Shown here: in pieces, positions 51,654 through 61,675 of the stretch
Numbering within the stretch: the first letter of the stretch is position 1
Layout of the letters: the number at the start of each line of letters is the position of its first letter
Assembly (NCBI GenBank): GCA_963842335.1
Contig: CAWJGF010000024.1
Location: 62,001 to 126,000 of the forward strand
Direction of reading: 5' to 3'
Source: PALSA-600 sp963842335
GTDB taxonomy: Bacteria > Actinomycetota > Thermoleophilia > Gaiellales > Gaiellaceae
Length of the DNA: 64,000 bases
The notes under the pieces: generated by a model
Database searches by the model: none
Told to the model about the DNA's origin: nothing
What the model saw: the letters and a program-made list of their open reading frames with translations, nothing else
Program-made: the position numbers and the translations under genes

Positions 51654-53074
51654 CGGTGCTCGACGGCGTAGAGACGCGAGTAGCCGTGGAGCAGCAACCG
51701 GTCGCCACCACCGGAGACGGGCACGTACTCGCCGTGAGGGAACCGAAGCACGACGCGGCCGGTGCGAGCGTCGACGCCGATGATCCGGTGCGCAAACGAC
51801 CCGGCATAGGCAATGCCGTCGACGACCACGGCCGCCCCCGAGATCGGGCCACCCGCCCCCTGCGCCCAGAGCGTCGCTCCGCTCGACGCGCGCAGTGCGT
51901 AGAAGACCCCGTTGTAGGAGCCGAAGAACACTCGCCCAGCTGCGACCGCGGGCGAGGAGTACACGTACGAGCCGGTCGAGCGGCGCCAGAGAAAGCGGCC
52001 GCCGGTGGAGAACGCGGTGAGCGACCCGCCTGTCGAGCTCGGGACGAACACGCGCCCGGCAGCGACCGCCGGCGTGCCGTAGACGCGACCGTTGACCGAC
52101 CGCGACCAGAGAAGGCGACCGTCCGAGGCACGGAGCGCGAGCAGCCGGCCGCAATAGTCACCGAGGTAGAGCGTCGACCCTGCGACCGCGGCCGACGAAG
52201 TGATCTTGCACCCGGAGTGGGTGCGCCAGCGCACGCGGTGCGTGCGCAGGTCGAGCGCCGTGATCGATCCGTTCCATGCGCCGAAGACATCGAGGTCGTC
52301 GACGACGACCGGAGACGACTCGACGGGCGAGCCGACGTCGTAGCGCCAGAGGAGCCGGCCGTCCGAGCGCCTGAGCACCCATACGTGCCCGTCCATCCCG
52401 TGGACGACGAGCTCGTCGCCCCAGACGGCGGGCGACGACGCCATCTTCCCGTGCGGCGTGTCGTGTCGCCAGATCACGTCGCCGTTCCGCATCGACAGAG
52501 CGCTGACCGTGCCTCGCGCGTTCGCGATGTAGGCCACCCCGTCGACGACGACGGCCGGAAACTCGATCAGCGTCCCGAGCCCGCGAGACCATACGACCCG
52601 GAACGGCGGCCGGACGTGGATCGACGCCTGCGACTGCGTGCGCGCGGGACCCGCGCCGTACATCGACCACTGCAGCGAGCGGCGGTACACGCGAATCGTC
52701 GACTTCGGGTGCGTGCGGAACGACAGGCGCACCGAGCGCAGGGCGTAACCGGGCTTGACCGCGTTCGTCACGAGCGCGGAGCGCCGCAGCAGCGGGATGC
52801 GAGCGACCCCGAGGTTGTTGCTGCGAGCCGAGCGAGCGCCGATCGTGACACGCGCCCCGCGCAGGCGTCGGTTGGTGTCGCCGTCGAGGACGGTCACCTG
52901 GACCGCGTGAGCGGCGGGGCCGCGCGGCCTGGGCGGCGGTGACACAGCTTTCTGTGGAACCGTGGGCGGCGGCAGCGGCGGCGGCGCAGCCGTCGTCGTC
53001 AGCGCCACCTGGTGGCGCGCGCCACAGCCGGCCAGAAACAGCGCTCCGGCGAGGAGCAGTCCGAGTCTCCTCAC
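51650..53074 (-). CDS. PQQ-like beta-propeller lipoprotein
   Basis: 474 residues. RLGLLLAGALFLAGC is a signal peptide with a perfect lipobox (LAGC), so the Cys is likely lipidated. A Pro-rich linker and a small beta domain (VQVTVLDGDTNRRLRGARVT, carboxypeptidase-regulatory-like) follow. About seven PQQ-type blades then run from residue ~165, with repeats such as GDVIWRHDTP, GRLLWRYDVG and GATLWAQGAG. The similarity to the downstream protein suggests a duplication followed by divergence of the anchors. GTG 53074 overlaps the ATP-grasp stop. Function may be assembly or sensing at the surface, as an inference. Confidence 0.86.
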   Translation of the reverse strand: MRRLGLLLAGALFLAGCGARHQVALTTTAAPPPLPPPTVPQKAVSPPPRPRGPAAHAVQVTVLDGDTNRRLRGARVTIGARSARSNNLGVARIPLLRRSALVTNAVKPGYALRSVRLSFRTHPKSTIRVYRRSLQWSMYGAGPARTQSQASIHVRPPFRVVWSRGLGTLIEFPAVVVDGVAYIANARGTVSALSMRNGDVIWRHDTPHGKMASSPAVWGDELVVHGMDGHVWVLRRSDGRLLWRYDVGSPVESSPVVVDDLDVFGAWNGSITALDLRTHRVRWRTHSGCKITSSAAVAGSTLYLGDYCGRLLALRASDGRLLWSRSVNGRVYGTPAVAAGRVFVPSSTGGSLTAFSTGGRFLWRRSTGSYVYSSPAVAAGRVFFGSYNGVFYALRASSGATLWAQGAGGPISGAAVVVDGIAYAGSFAHRIIGVDARTGRVVLRFPHGEYVPVSGGGDRLLLHGYSRLYAVEHR

Positions 53075-54072
53075 GCTTCCCCGGGCACCGCCTCCGCCTG
53101 CACGGTGGTGGGCGGAACCTCCTCCAACGACCCGTCCCGCTCCTCGAGGATCACCTGCGAGAAGTAGCGCGTCATCACAACGCCCTCGCGGAACTCGCCG
53201 AGCCGGGGCGCGGGCGTCTCCCCGTTCGCGAGCGCCAGCGCGAGCTCGGGATAGCGGGAGCCCGCCGCAGTCGGCAGCGGGAAGCCGCCGCCAAAACGTG
53301 GGTTCACGTCGGTGACCTGCAGCTGGCCGTCTGGCTCGCGGAAGCACTGCACGTTCGCAGGGCCGATGATGCGCAGCGCCTCGGACACCCTCACGCCGAA
53401 GTCGATCAGGTCGGGATCCTTGATCGTCATCCCCTTGATCGACTCACCGCCCTTCGACTCGATCATCGTCCGGGGAATCGCGGCCAGGCAGCGTCCGTCG
53501 AGATCGTTGAAGACGTCGATCGAGAACTCGGTGCCGAGGCAGAGGCACTGCACCATCGACTCGGCCGTCGTGTAGCGAAGGAAGAACTCGAGCTCGGTCT
53601 GGTTCTCCGCGCGGAAGATGTGGCGCGACCCGAACCCCTTGCGCGCCTTCACAAGCACTGGGAAGCGGAGCTCGTCGGGTAGTTCCGTCGGGAGCCAGGT
53701 GGGAGGCGAGCCGATGCCGGTCTCCTCGAAGAAGACATGCGCCTGGTACTTGTCGGAGCAGCGGGCGATCGTCTCCGGGCCGGGCACGAGGACGACGGCA
53801 CCGCCGAGCTCGTCGCGGGCCTCGGCGAGCACGAGATGGTCGAGATCGGTGAGCGGCACGATCAGGCGCACGTCGTGCAGCGCAACGAGGTCGCGCAAAG
53901 CGGCCACATAGCCGAAATCGTCGACGCGCGGGACGATCGCCCGGTAGTCGGCGTGGTAGAGCGCCGGGGCGAGCTGGTCGGCGTCGGTCGCGATCGTCGT
54001 TGCGCCCGCCTCACGGAACGCGGTGACGATGTCGACGCGCTGCCCGGCGCACGTGAAGAGGACGGCCGACAC
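53071..54072 (-). CDS. ATP-grasp family ligase (CarB-like)
   Basis: 333 residues. The N-terminal pre-ATP-grasp domain starts SAVLFTCAGQRVDIVTAF, and the central ATP-binding part contains FPVLVKARKGFGSRHIF. The catalytic end has LQVTDVNPRFGGGFPLPTAA, with the metal-binding Asp/Asn of the fold. Such proteins join a carboxylate to an amine or similar group through an acyl phosphate. Here it may attach an amino acid or other group to a sugar. The substrate is unknown. GTG 54072 is preceded at 8 nt by TACCCT, so the gene could be transcribed on its own. Confidence 0.87.
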   Translation of the reverse strand: MSAVLFTCAGQRVDIVTAFREAGATTIATDADQLAPALYHADYRAIVPRVDDFGYVAALRDLVALHDVRLIVPLTDLDHLVLAEARDELGGAVVLVPGPETIARCSDKYQAHVFFEETGIGSPPTWLPTELPDELRFPVLVKARKGFGSRHIFRAENQTELEFFLRYTTAESMVQCLCLGTEFSIDVFNDLDGRCLAAIPRTMIESKGGESIKGMTIKDPDLIDFGVRVSEALRIIGPANVQCFREPDGQLQVTDVNPRFGGGFPLPTAAGSRYPELALALANGETPAPRLGEFREGVVMTRYFSQVILEERDGSLEEVPPTTVQAEAVPGEA

Positions 54073-54080
54073 GACTGCGG

Positions 54081-54086
54081 AGGGTA
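54081..54086 (-). promoter_or_regulatory. candidate leaderless -10 (TACCCT)
   Basis: On the reverse strand, 8 nt before GTG 54072, in the 48-nt gap after the sugar transferase. Confidence 0.45.
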
Positions 54087-54120
54087 GCGGGGGCGCGTGA
54101 AGGCGCGGTTAGGGCTGATT

Positions 54121-54695
<575 letters not shown>

Positions 54696-54699
<4 letters not shown>

Positions 54700-55790
54700 C
54701 GCGGCCCCTCGGCGAGCTCCCAGGTCGCAGGGACGCCCCGGCGCAGGTAGTTCCAGAGCGCGACGAGCGTCGCCAGCGAGACGAGGACGTAGTAGCGCGC
54801 GATCCCGATGCCCAGGCCCGCCAACGCGAACAGGGTGATCTGCGCGGCGAGCACCGCGTCGTACACCCACCCGTCCGTGACCAGTGCGATCGACGTCGCG
54901 AGCAACACGATGTGGAGGATCCCCGAGCCGTAGCGCAGCAGCCGGTGTGAGACGACCTCGAGGCCGTACACGAGGCCGAGGCGGCGCAGCATCTTCCCGC
55001 GCAGCACGATCAGCCAGCAGTGCTCGAACATGCGCACCTTGCGCCGGTACTCGGTTTCGTTGGAAGGCGTCGGCTTCTCCCAGGCGTGCGCGTCGGGCTC
55101 GTAGACGGCGCGCCGTCCGTGCTGCACCATCAGGTACGGGAGCGAGAGGTCGTGCCCGAAGCGCGGGTCGACCTCGACGTAGTCCGAGCGGCGCAGCGCA
55201 TAGATCGAGCCGTTGCCGCCGGTGACCGAGCCGAGCTTCGACTCCGCAGCGCGGACGTTCATCTCGTACCGCCAGTACAGGCCTTCCTTGTTCGACCCAT
55301 CGGCTTGCAGGATGCGGAGCTGGCCGCACACGTACGCCACATCGGGGTCGGCGAACGCTCGCACGAGCGTGCGCAGGGCATCTGCCGACCACGTCGCGTT
55401 CGCGTCCGAGAACGCGACGATCTCGCTGTCGGTCTGGCGCACGGCACGATCTTGCGCCGCCACCTTGCCGCCACGGGGATTGGGGATCACGGTGACCTCC
55501 GGATACTGGAGGGCGATCTCCTCGGTCCCGTCGGTCGACGCATCGGAGGTGACGACCAGCTGGAGCTTGTCGCGCGGGTAGTCGAGCTCGAGCAGGTTCT
55601 GGATGCGGCGGCCGATCACCGGCGCCTCGTTGTAGGCGGCAACGATCACGGCCACCGTCGGCTCGATGTCCGCCGCGCGGACGCGCCGCGTGGCGACCCG
55701 CGCAAGCAGTTCCGCGCAGGCGGGATACAGGACATGTGTCCACGCGAGCAGGACGAGTGAGGTCCAGAAGAGAATCTTGACGACGAGCAC
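54696..55790 (-). CDS. membrane-bound GT2 glycosyltransferase
   Basis: About 364 residues (372 if ATG 55814 is used). An N-terminal membrane helix is followed by a GT2 domain: VIVAAYNEAPVIGRRIQNLL, VTSDASTDGTEE, FSDANATWSADAL with the DxN/DxD element, and TGGNGSIYALRRS. Residues 300-345 form about two C-terminal helices. It resembles N-glycosyltransferases of the poly-GlcNAc/cellulose-synthase-like group but lacks the QxxRW motif. I prefer GTG 55790 because TACGAT lies 8 nt before it, while ATG 55814 has no promoter-like hexamer. It is the first gene of the reverse operon. Confidence 0.85.
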
Positions 55791-55798
55791 CGCGGACG

Positions 55799-55804
55799 AT
55801 CGTA
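55799..55804 (-). promoter_or_regulatory. candidate leaderless -10 (TACGAT)
   Basis: On the reverse strand, 8 nt before GTG 55790. Together with the + strand hexamer at 55809 it forms a compact divergent promoter. Confidence 0.35.
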
Positions 55805-55808
55805 GAGC

Positions 55809-55814
55809 TAGCAT
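55809..55814 (+). promoter_or_regulatory. candidate leaderless -10 (TAGCAT)
   Basis: TAGCAT ends 8 nt before GTG 55823 of the asparagine-synthase gene. Confidence 0.35.
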
Positions 55815-55822
55815 CGTCTCTC

Positions 55823-57730
55823 GTGTGCGGCATCGCCGGCGTGCTGGCCTTTCGCGGGAGTGACTTCCGCGCCACCGAGGACTACGTGACGCGTATGCGG
55901 GAAGTGCTGCACCATCGCGGGCCCGACGGCGGCGAGACGTGGATCGCGCCCGACGGCGCGGTCGGCCTCGGCTTCCGGCGGCTCGCGATCGTCGATCTCG
56001 ATGCCAAGGCCATGCAGCCGATGGCGAACGAGGACGGCAGCGTGCAGTTGCTGTTCAACGGCGAGATCTACAACCACGCGGCGATCCGGCGTGAGCTGAT
56101 CGAACGTGGCGGTCACACGTTTCGCACCGACCACTCCGATACCGAGACGGTCGTGCACGCGTTCGAGGAATGGGGCATCGACTGCCTCGAGCGCTTCCGC
56201 GGCATGTTCGCCCTCGCCATCTGGGACGCGCGCGACCGGCAATTGTGGCTCGCGCGCGACCGCATGGGGATCAAGCCGCTCTTCTACTCGACGACAGGCG
56301 GCAAGCTCACCTTCGGCTCGGAGATCAAGGCGATCCTCGCCGACCCAGCCCACCCGCGGCGCGTCGACAACGAGGCCGTCTACCACTACCTGTCATTCCT
56401 CGCGGCGCCTGCACCGCTGACGTTCTTCGCCGACATCAAGAAACTCGACGCGGGCTCGTGGCTACGCGTCGACGAGGACGGGGCGACGAAGCAGCATGTC
56501 TGGTGGGACGCCTGGGATCACGTCGAGCCGATCGTCGGTGCGTCCGACGCGGAGCTCGCCGAGATGGTGCTCGCAGAGTTGCGCACCTCGGTCGAGCTGC
56601 GGAAGATGAGCGACGTCCCGGTCGGCATCTTTCTCTCCGGAGGCATCGACTCGTCGACCAACGCGGCGCTTTTCTCCGAGGGCGAGCAACGGCCCGTTCG
56701 GACGTTCTCGATCGACTACGACGCCGACTACGCGTCGTATCCGAGTGAGTTGCCGTTCGCACGGCGGATGGCCGAGCAGATCGGTGCCGAGCATCACGAG
56801 CGCATCGTCTCCCTCGACGACCTGATCGCGTTCCTACCCGAAATGGTGCGGTTGCAGGATGAGCCGATCGCCGACCCCGTGTCGGTCCCGCTCTACTACC
56901 TCTCGCAACTCGCGCGGCAGAACGGCGTCGTGGTCGCGCAGGCAGGCGAGGGAGCCGACGAGCTCTTCCACGGCTATCCCTCGTGGCGCACCCACCTCCG
57001 CCTGCAGCGCGCCGACGACCTGCCCGTGCCCGCGTATGCGAAGCGCGCCGGTCTCGCCGCCCTCGCCGCCGCGGGCCGCGAGCGCTCGCGGCCGTACGAG
57101 TTCCTGCGTCGCGGCGCCGAAGGCGTCCCGGTCTTTTGGGGCGGCGCCGAGGCGTTCACAGAGACCCAGAAGCGGCGGCTCCTCGGACCGGAGCTGCGCG
57201 CGGCGGTCGGCGACCTGAGCTCCTGGGACGCGCTCGCGCCGATCCGGCAGCGCTTCGACGACTCCGCGTGGGAGACCTCGCACCTGAATTGGATGACCTA
57301 CCTCGATCTGCGCCTGCGTCTGCCGGAGCTCCTGCTCGCGCGCATCGACCGGATGTCGATGGGCGTTGGCCTGGAGGTGCGCGTGCCGTTCCTCGATCAC
57401 CGCTTCGTGGAGCTTGCGCTCTCGATCCCCACCGATGCGAAGGTGCGCGGCGGCGAGCTGAAGCACCTGCTCAAGCGCGCCGTGCGTGGGGTGATCCCCG
57501 ACGAGCTGATCGACCGGCCGAAGCAGGGCTTCCGCGTGCCCGTCGACGAGTGGTTCCTCGCGCGCCTCGGTGACACCGCACGGCAGGAGGTGGCGGCGTT
57601 CGCCGACGCGTCCGGCCTGATCGACGGGGCCGAGGCGGCGCGCGTGCTCGCCGAGCCGCGTCGGGACGCGTGGTACCTCCTGAACCTCGCGCTCTGGTGG
57701 CGCGAGTACATCGACCAATCCCCTTCCTGA
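55823..57730 (+). CDS. asnB: glutamine-dependent asparagine synthase-like amidotransferase
   Basis: 635 residues, full length for AsnB. After removal of the first Met the nucleophile Cys2 opens the glutaminase domain (CGIAGVLAF), and RGPDGGETW, NGEIYNH and SDTETVVHAFEEWG follow. The synthase domain has the pyrophosphate loop SGGIDSS at residues 272-278 and LLARIDRMSMGVGLEVRVPF. In glycan clusters such proteins often amidate a sugar acid or make an unusual amide rather than asparagine. The adjoining exporter genes favour that here, as an inference. GTG 55823 is the start, since Met-Cys is obligatory for the family. Confidence 0.92.
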   Translation: MCGIAGVLAFRGSDFRATEDYVTRMREVLHHRGPDGGETWIAPDGAVGLGFRRLAIVDLDAKAMQPMANEDGSVQLLFNGEIYNHAAIRRELIERGGHTFRTDHSDTETVVHAFEEWGIDCLERFRGMFALAIWDARDRQLWLARDRMGIKPLFYSTTGGKLTFGSEIKAILADPAHPRRVDNEAVYHYLSFLAAPAPLTFFADIKKLDAGSWLRVDEDGATKQHVWWDAWDHVEPIVGASDAELAEMVLAELRTSVELRKMSDVPVGIFLSGGIDSSTNAALFSEGEQRPVRTFSIDYDADYASYPSELPFARRMAEQIGAEHHERIVSLDDLIAFLPEMVRLQDEPIADPVSVPLYYLSQLARQNGVVVAQAGEGADELFHGYPSWRTHLRLQRADDLPVPAYAKRAGLAALAAAGRERSRPYEFLRRGAEGVPVFWGGAEAFTETQKRRLLGPELRAAVGDLSSWDALAPIRQRFDDSAWETSHLNWMTYLDLRLRLPELLLARIDRMSMGVGLEVRVPFLDHRFVELALSIPTDAKVRGGELKHLLKRAVRGVIPDELIDRPKQGFRVPVDEWFLARLGDTARQEVAAFADASGLIDGAEAARVLAEPRRDAWYLLNLALWWREYIDQSPS

Positions 57731-57804
57731 CAGCGCGGCGGCACGCCCCACGTGCTCTGCGGTACCGTCAGCGCGCGGAGCGGCGCGGCGCCGCCCGTTT
57801 CTTC

Positions 57805-58695
57805 ATGGGCCGCCAATCCTCTATCCCGACGAGCCAACAGACCTCGAAGGTTCCGAACGTTCGCGTTCCCACGCCCGTGGCGACAACGGTGATCGCACCG
57901 CTCCAAGGCCTGTCCGCGCTACGGCTGCGCGAGCTGTGGGACTTCCGCGAGCTCGGCGGCTTCCTGATCTGGCGCGACCTCAAGGTTCGCTTTCGGCAGA
58001 CGATGTTCGGCGTGCTCTGGGCGGTCATCCAGCCGCTCCTGCTAACCGCCGTGTTCACGATCTTCCTGAACCGCGTCGCCGGCGTGTATTCGTACGACCT
58101 TCCGTACGCGGTCTTCGCGCTGTCGGGCGTGATTCCCTGGACGCTCTTCTCTCGCGCACTCATGACCTCGTCGGGGAGCCTCGTTGACAACCAGCACTTG
58201 ATCGGCAAGGTGTATTTCCCGCGATTGCTGCTTCCAGTCGCCGCCGCGAGCTCCTACATCGTCGACTTCGCGGTCTCGCTGCTCGTCCTCGGAGCCGTGC
58301 TCGTCCTCTATGGCGTCGCGCCGACGCCGGCTCTCTTCTTCGCGCCGCTCTTCGCCTTCTGGGCCCTCGCGGTGGCGCTCGCGTTCGGCACCTGGCTCTC
58401 CGCGATCAACGTCCGCTATCGCGACGTGCAATTCGTCCTTCCGTTCCTCGTTCAGCTTTGGCTGCTCGCGACACCCATCGCCTACCCCGCGAGCCGGGTG
58501 CCCGAGCGCTGGCAGGCCCTGATCGGGCTCAACCCGGTCGCGGGAGTCGTCGAGGGATTCCGGTGGAGCGTCACCGGCCACTTCCAGCCGCACGCCGAGA
58601 CGCTGCTTCTTTCCGGGCTGACGACGGTCGTCGTCCTCCTCATCGGCATCTTCTATTTCAGGAGTACCGAGCGAACGTTCGCGGACGTCATCTGA
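57805..58695 (+). CDS. wzm: ABC-2 type polysaccharide export permease
   Basis: 296 residues with six membrane helices. The N-terminal amphipathic part has LRELWDFRELGGFLIWRDLK, the family signature before helix 1, followed by VRFRQTMFGVLWAVIQPLL. NVRYRDVQFVLPFLVQLWL is the conserved loop between helices 4 and 5. It forms the channel that exports a completed, lipid-linked polysaccharide with the ATPase encoded directly after. ATG 57805 is chosen, since upstream codons would add an implausible Arg-rich extension. Confidence 0.92.
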   Translation: MGRQSSIPTSQQTSKVPNVRVPTPVATTVIAPLQGLSALRLRELWDFRELGGFLIWRDLKVRFRQTMFGVLWAVIQPLLLTAVFTIFLNRVAGVYSYDLPYAVFALSGVIPWTLFSRALMTSSGSLVDNQHLIGKVYFPRLLLPVAAASSYIVDFAVSLLVLGAVLVLYGVAPTPALFFAPLFAFWALAVALAFGTWLSAINVRYRDVQFVLPFLVQLWLLATPIAYPASRVPERWQALIGLNPVAGVVEGFRWSVTGHFQPHAETLLLSGLTTVVVLLIGIFYFRSTERTFADVI

Positions 58696-59951
58696 TGGCT
58701 GCCGCGGTGAGTGTGGAGAAGCTCGGCAAGCGGTACCAACTCGGCGACCGCGTCCACTACGGTCGAGTAAGCGAGGCACTCTTCCGCGTAGGAGGCGCGC
58801 CGCGGCGATTGCTGACTGCGCGCGGCCGCGCCGACGAAGGCCCGCAGTTCTCGTGGGCGCTCCGCGATATCAGCTTCGAGGTCGAGGAGGGTGAGGTCAT
58901 CGGCTTCGTCGGGTCGAACGGCGCCGGCAAGAGCACACTGCTGAAGCTGCTCTCGCGCATCACAGAGCCGACCGAGGGTCGCGCGGTACTCCGAGGCCGG
59001 GTCGGTTGCCTGCTCGAAGTGGGCACAGGCTTCCACCCAGAGCTGACCGGTCGCGAGAACGTCTATCTCAGCGGGGCGATCCTCGGCATGCGACGCGCCG
59101 AGATTCGACGCAAGTTCGACGAGATCGTCGAGTTCGCCGACATCGGCGAGTACGTCGACACCCCCGTCAAGCGCTACTCCAGCGGGATGCAGGTGCGGCT
59201 TGGCTTCGCGGTCGCAGCCCACCTCGAGTCCGAGATCCTGATCGTCGACGAGGTGCTTGCCGTGGGCGACGCCGCGTTCCAGCGGCGATGCCTCGGGAAA
59301 CTCGAAGACATGGCCCATGGCGGCGGTCGCACCGTGCTCTTCGTCAGCCACAACCTCCAAGCCGTGCACGGCCTCTGCGACCGGGCGGTCTACCTCGAGC
59401 GCGGGCGTCTCGTGGAACTGGCCGACGCGCCAACCGTCGTCCACTCCTACCTCGAACGCAATGCTGCGGTCTCCCCCGAGCGGCGGTGGGAGGAGGCTGA
59501 CCGGCCAGGTGACGAGACGCTGAGGCTGGCCGCGGTGCGGGTGCTGTCGGCGGCCGGAGAGCTGCTTTCGGCGACCGCAGCGGACGAACCGGTCGTCGTC
59601 GAGCTCGAGGTCGATCTCGCGGGCGGCGGGCAGGTGGCGGTCGGGTTCGATCTCGAGACCGAGGACGGCTCCGTCGCTCTCAGCTCGTTCCTGCCGCAAG
59701 GCAGCGAGACCGAACTCGCACTCGGCCGGAACCTCCTGCGTGCGGTCATTCCCGGCGGCCTGCTCAACGCAGGCGGATTCACCGTCGGCCCTCGGGCATC
59801 CCGGATCGGCGTCGGCCAGATCTTCCATGCCGCTGCCAGCGTTCAGTTCGAGGTGATCCCGACTCGGGTCGACTCGCTCTACGGGCTGCGTCAACAGGGC
59901 GCGGTCGCACCGACGCTTGCCTGGCGGCGACTCCCGGACGTGGACGGGTGA
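58695..59951 (+). CDS. wzt: polysaccharide ABC transporter ATPase with Wzt-type C-terminal domain
   Basis: 418 residues. Walker A GSNGAGKS is at 73-80, the signature YSSGMQVRLG replaces the classical LSGGQ, and Walker B is ILIVDEVLAVGD. The extra ~160 residues after 255 form a beta-sandwich of the Wzt_C type (VVVELEVDLAGGGQVAVGFD), which in known systems binds the capped end of the glycan and gives export specificity. The cap may be made by the next gene product. ATG 58695 overlaps the permease stop (TGATG). Confidence 0.93.
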   Translation: MAAAVSVEKLGKRYQLGDRVHYGRVSEALFRVGGAPRRLLTARGRADEGPQFSWALRDISFEVEEGEVIGFVGSNGAGKSTLLKLLSRITEPTEGRAVLRGRVGCLLEVGTGFHPELTGRENVYLSGAILGMRRAEIRRKFDEIVEFADIGEYVDTPVKRYSSGMQVRLGFAVAAHLESEILIVDEVLAVGDAAFQRRCLGKLEDMAHGGGRTVLFVSHNLQAVHGLCDRAVYLERGRLVELADAPTVVHSYLERNAAVSPERRWEEADRPGDETLRLAAVRVLSAAGELLSATAADEPVVVELEVDLAGGGQVAVGFDLETEDGSVALSSFLPQGSETELALGRNLLRAVIPGGLLNAGGFTVGPRASRIGVGQIFHAAASVQFEVIPTRVDSLYGLRQQGAVAPTLAWRRLPDVDG

Positions 59952-61675
59952 GGGTCAGGCTCAACACGAGCTGGTGCGACGACGCGACGCTTCGCGAAGC
60001 GTTCAATCGCTCGTCGCCCTTGGGTGACTACCGGTGGAAGGATCTTGAACTGACCCTCGACGACGACTACGACTGCCTCGTCGCCTTCAACTACCCGACA
60101 CTCGAAGAATTCGACCCCGCACGGACCGTCATCTTCCAGGCTGAGCCGCGGATCAGCCGCCAGCGCATCGCCTATGAGTTCGGGGAGCGAATGGTTGGGT
60201 GCCGGCTCGTCGACACCGACAGCCATTTCAATTTCGACAAGTGGTACGTGGAGCGCTCATACGCCGATCTGCTCCAACCGATTGCGAAGAGCCGCGAACT
60301 CTCAGCTGTCGTCTCGGCGGCCAACTGGCTGCCTCGACATCGACAGCGTCTCGATTTCGCCCTCCATGTCCTACCGGCGATTGGCGATTTCGACCACTAT
60401 GGTCGTGGCATTCCGCCGGGACCGCACGTGCGCGGTGATATCGCCGACAAGGCGGATGGCCTCCTTCCGTACCGATACACGTTCAACGCCGAGAACTCCC
60501 TCGAGCCCAACTACTTCACGGAGAAGGTTCTCGATGCGATCCTTTGCGAGTGCCTGTGCTTCTACGACGGGTGCCCGAATCTGGAGGCGTTCCTCGACCC
60601 GGAGACGTTCATCCGGGTCTCCATGGATGCGCCTGATGAAGCACTCGAGATCATCAGAAGCGCGATCGCAACGAACGAGTGGGAACGCAGGCTGCCGGCG
60701 ATCAAGGAGCAGAAACGACGACTCATGGGCGATCTGAATCCACTCGAGGTGATCCGCAAGGTCGTGAGTGGTGAGCCCGTTCTATGGCGTACCGATGCCG
60801 AGTACGACGCAGGGCCAGAAGAGAAACCTGACGGCACTCTCCCCCCGGTTTTCGTGATCGGCCTACCAGAGTCGACGACCCGTGCAGCGCGTATCTCTCG
60901 ACACCTCAAGCGCCTTGGCATCCCCTTCTCGTTCATTGAAGCGACGCGCGGTGAGGAATTGACACCGGAGGAACTCGGTCGTCGCGTCGACGTCGACGCA
61001 ATCGAAAAGCGGATCGGCCGACCGGTGAGCCCTCCCGAGATCGGTTGCGCGCTTTCGCATGTGGATGCCTTCAAACGACTCGTCGCGAGTGGAAGACGTA
61101 GCGCCCTGATCCTCGAAGACGACGTCAGGCTAGCCGCCTCGGCTGGTTCGGTAATCGCCGGAATCGCGTCAGACATCGGCCCGGGCGATCTCGTACTGAT
61201 CGGGGCTAGCGGTGGCACCCCGCTCCGAGTTGGATCGCGGAGACGCGTAGGACTGAATGCAGCAGTAGCGCCGGCCGCGAGAGGCGGCGTTCGGGGCGGA
61301 TACGCCTACCTGGTGACGCGGGAGGCCGCCGCGGCGATTCTCGACCGCTTTCCACGAGTCAGTTCGCTCGCCGACGAGTGGTCGCTGCTCGGCGGCGTCG
61401 TGTTGCTGCAGATCTTGGAACCGAGGATCGCCTGGACCTGGGGCCCATTCATCGAACCCTCCGAGATGGAACCGGCGCGCACCCAGGCCGTGGCCAAGCA
61501 GAGGGCGGAGATGCGTCATTCGCTGCTCGCCCGACTCAGCTACAAAATGCGGCTCGTCGCCGCAGTGCAGCCGAGGATTGGGTACCGGCTGATCACGATC
61601 GTCGACGTCTTCGAGCTCGCGGGAATGTATCTCCGCGGGTTCCGGTTGCGCCGTCGCGCCTCTGCCGATGCCTGA
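59948..61675 (+). CDS. bifunctional GT10-GT25 fusion glycosyltransferase
   Basis: 575 residues in two parts. Residues ~1-290 resemble GT10 fucosyltransferases: YRYTFNAENSLEPNYFTEKV with Glu182/Asn183 is the diagnostic donor-binding loop, followed by LDAILCECLCFYDGCPN. Residues ~300-510 resemble GT25: PPVFVIGLPESTTRAARISR, EIGCALSHVDAFKRLV, and SALILEDDV with the catalytic acidic pair. No stop or indel separates them. GTG 59948 overlaps the Wzt stop (GTGA). It may add fucose (from GDP-fucose) and a second sugar to the exported glycan. The C-terminal ~60 residues are basic and may bind membrane. Confidence 0.82.
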   Translation: MRVRLNTSWCDDATLREAFNRSSPLGDYRWKDLELTLDDDYDCLVAFNYPTLEEFDPARTVIFQAEPRISRQRIAYEFGERMVGCRLVDTDSHFNFDKWYVERSYADLLQPIAKSRELSAVVSAANWLPRHRQRLDFALHVLPAIGDFDHYGRGIPPGPHVRGDIADKADGLLPYRYTFNAENSLEPNYFTEKVLDAILCECLCFYDGCPNLEAFLDPETFIRVSMDAPDEALEIIRSAIATNEWERRLPAIKEQKRRLMGDLNPLEVIRKVVSGEPVLWRTDAEYDAGPEEKPDGTLPPVFVIGLPESTTRAARISRHLKRLGIPFSFIEATRGEELTPEELGRRVDVDAIEKRIGRPVSPPEIGCALSHVDAFKRLVASGRRSALILEDDVRLAASAGSVIAGIASDIGPGDLVLIGASGGTPLRVGSRRRVGLNAAVAPAARGGVRGGYAYLVTREAAAAILDRFPRVSSLADEWSLLGGVVLLQILEPRIAWTWGPFIEPSEMEPARTQAVAKQRAEMRHSLLARLSYKMRLVAAVQPRIGYRLITIVDVFELAGMYLRGFRLRRRASADA

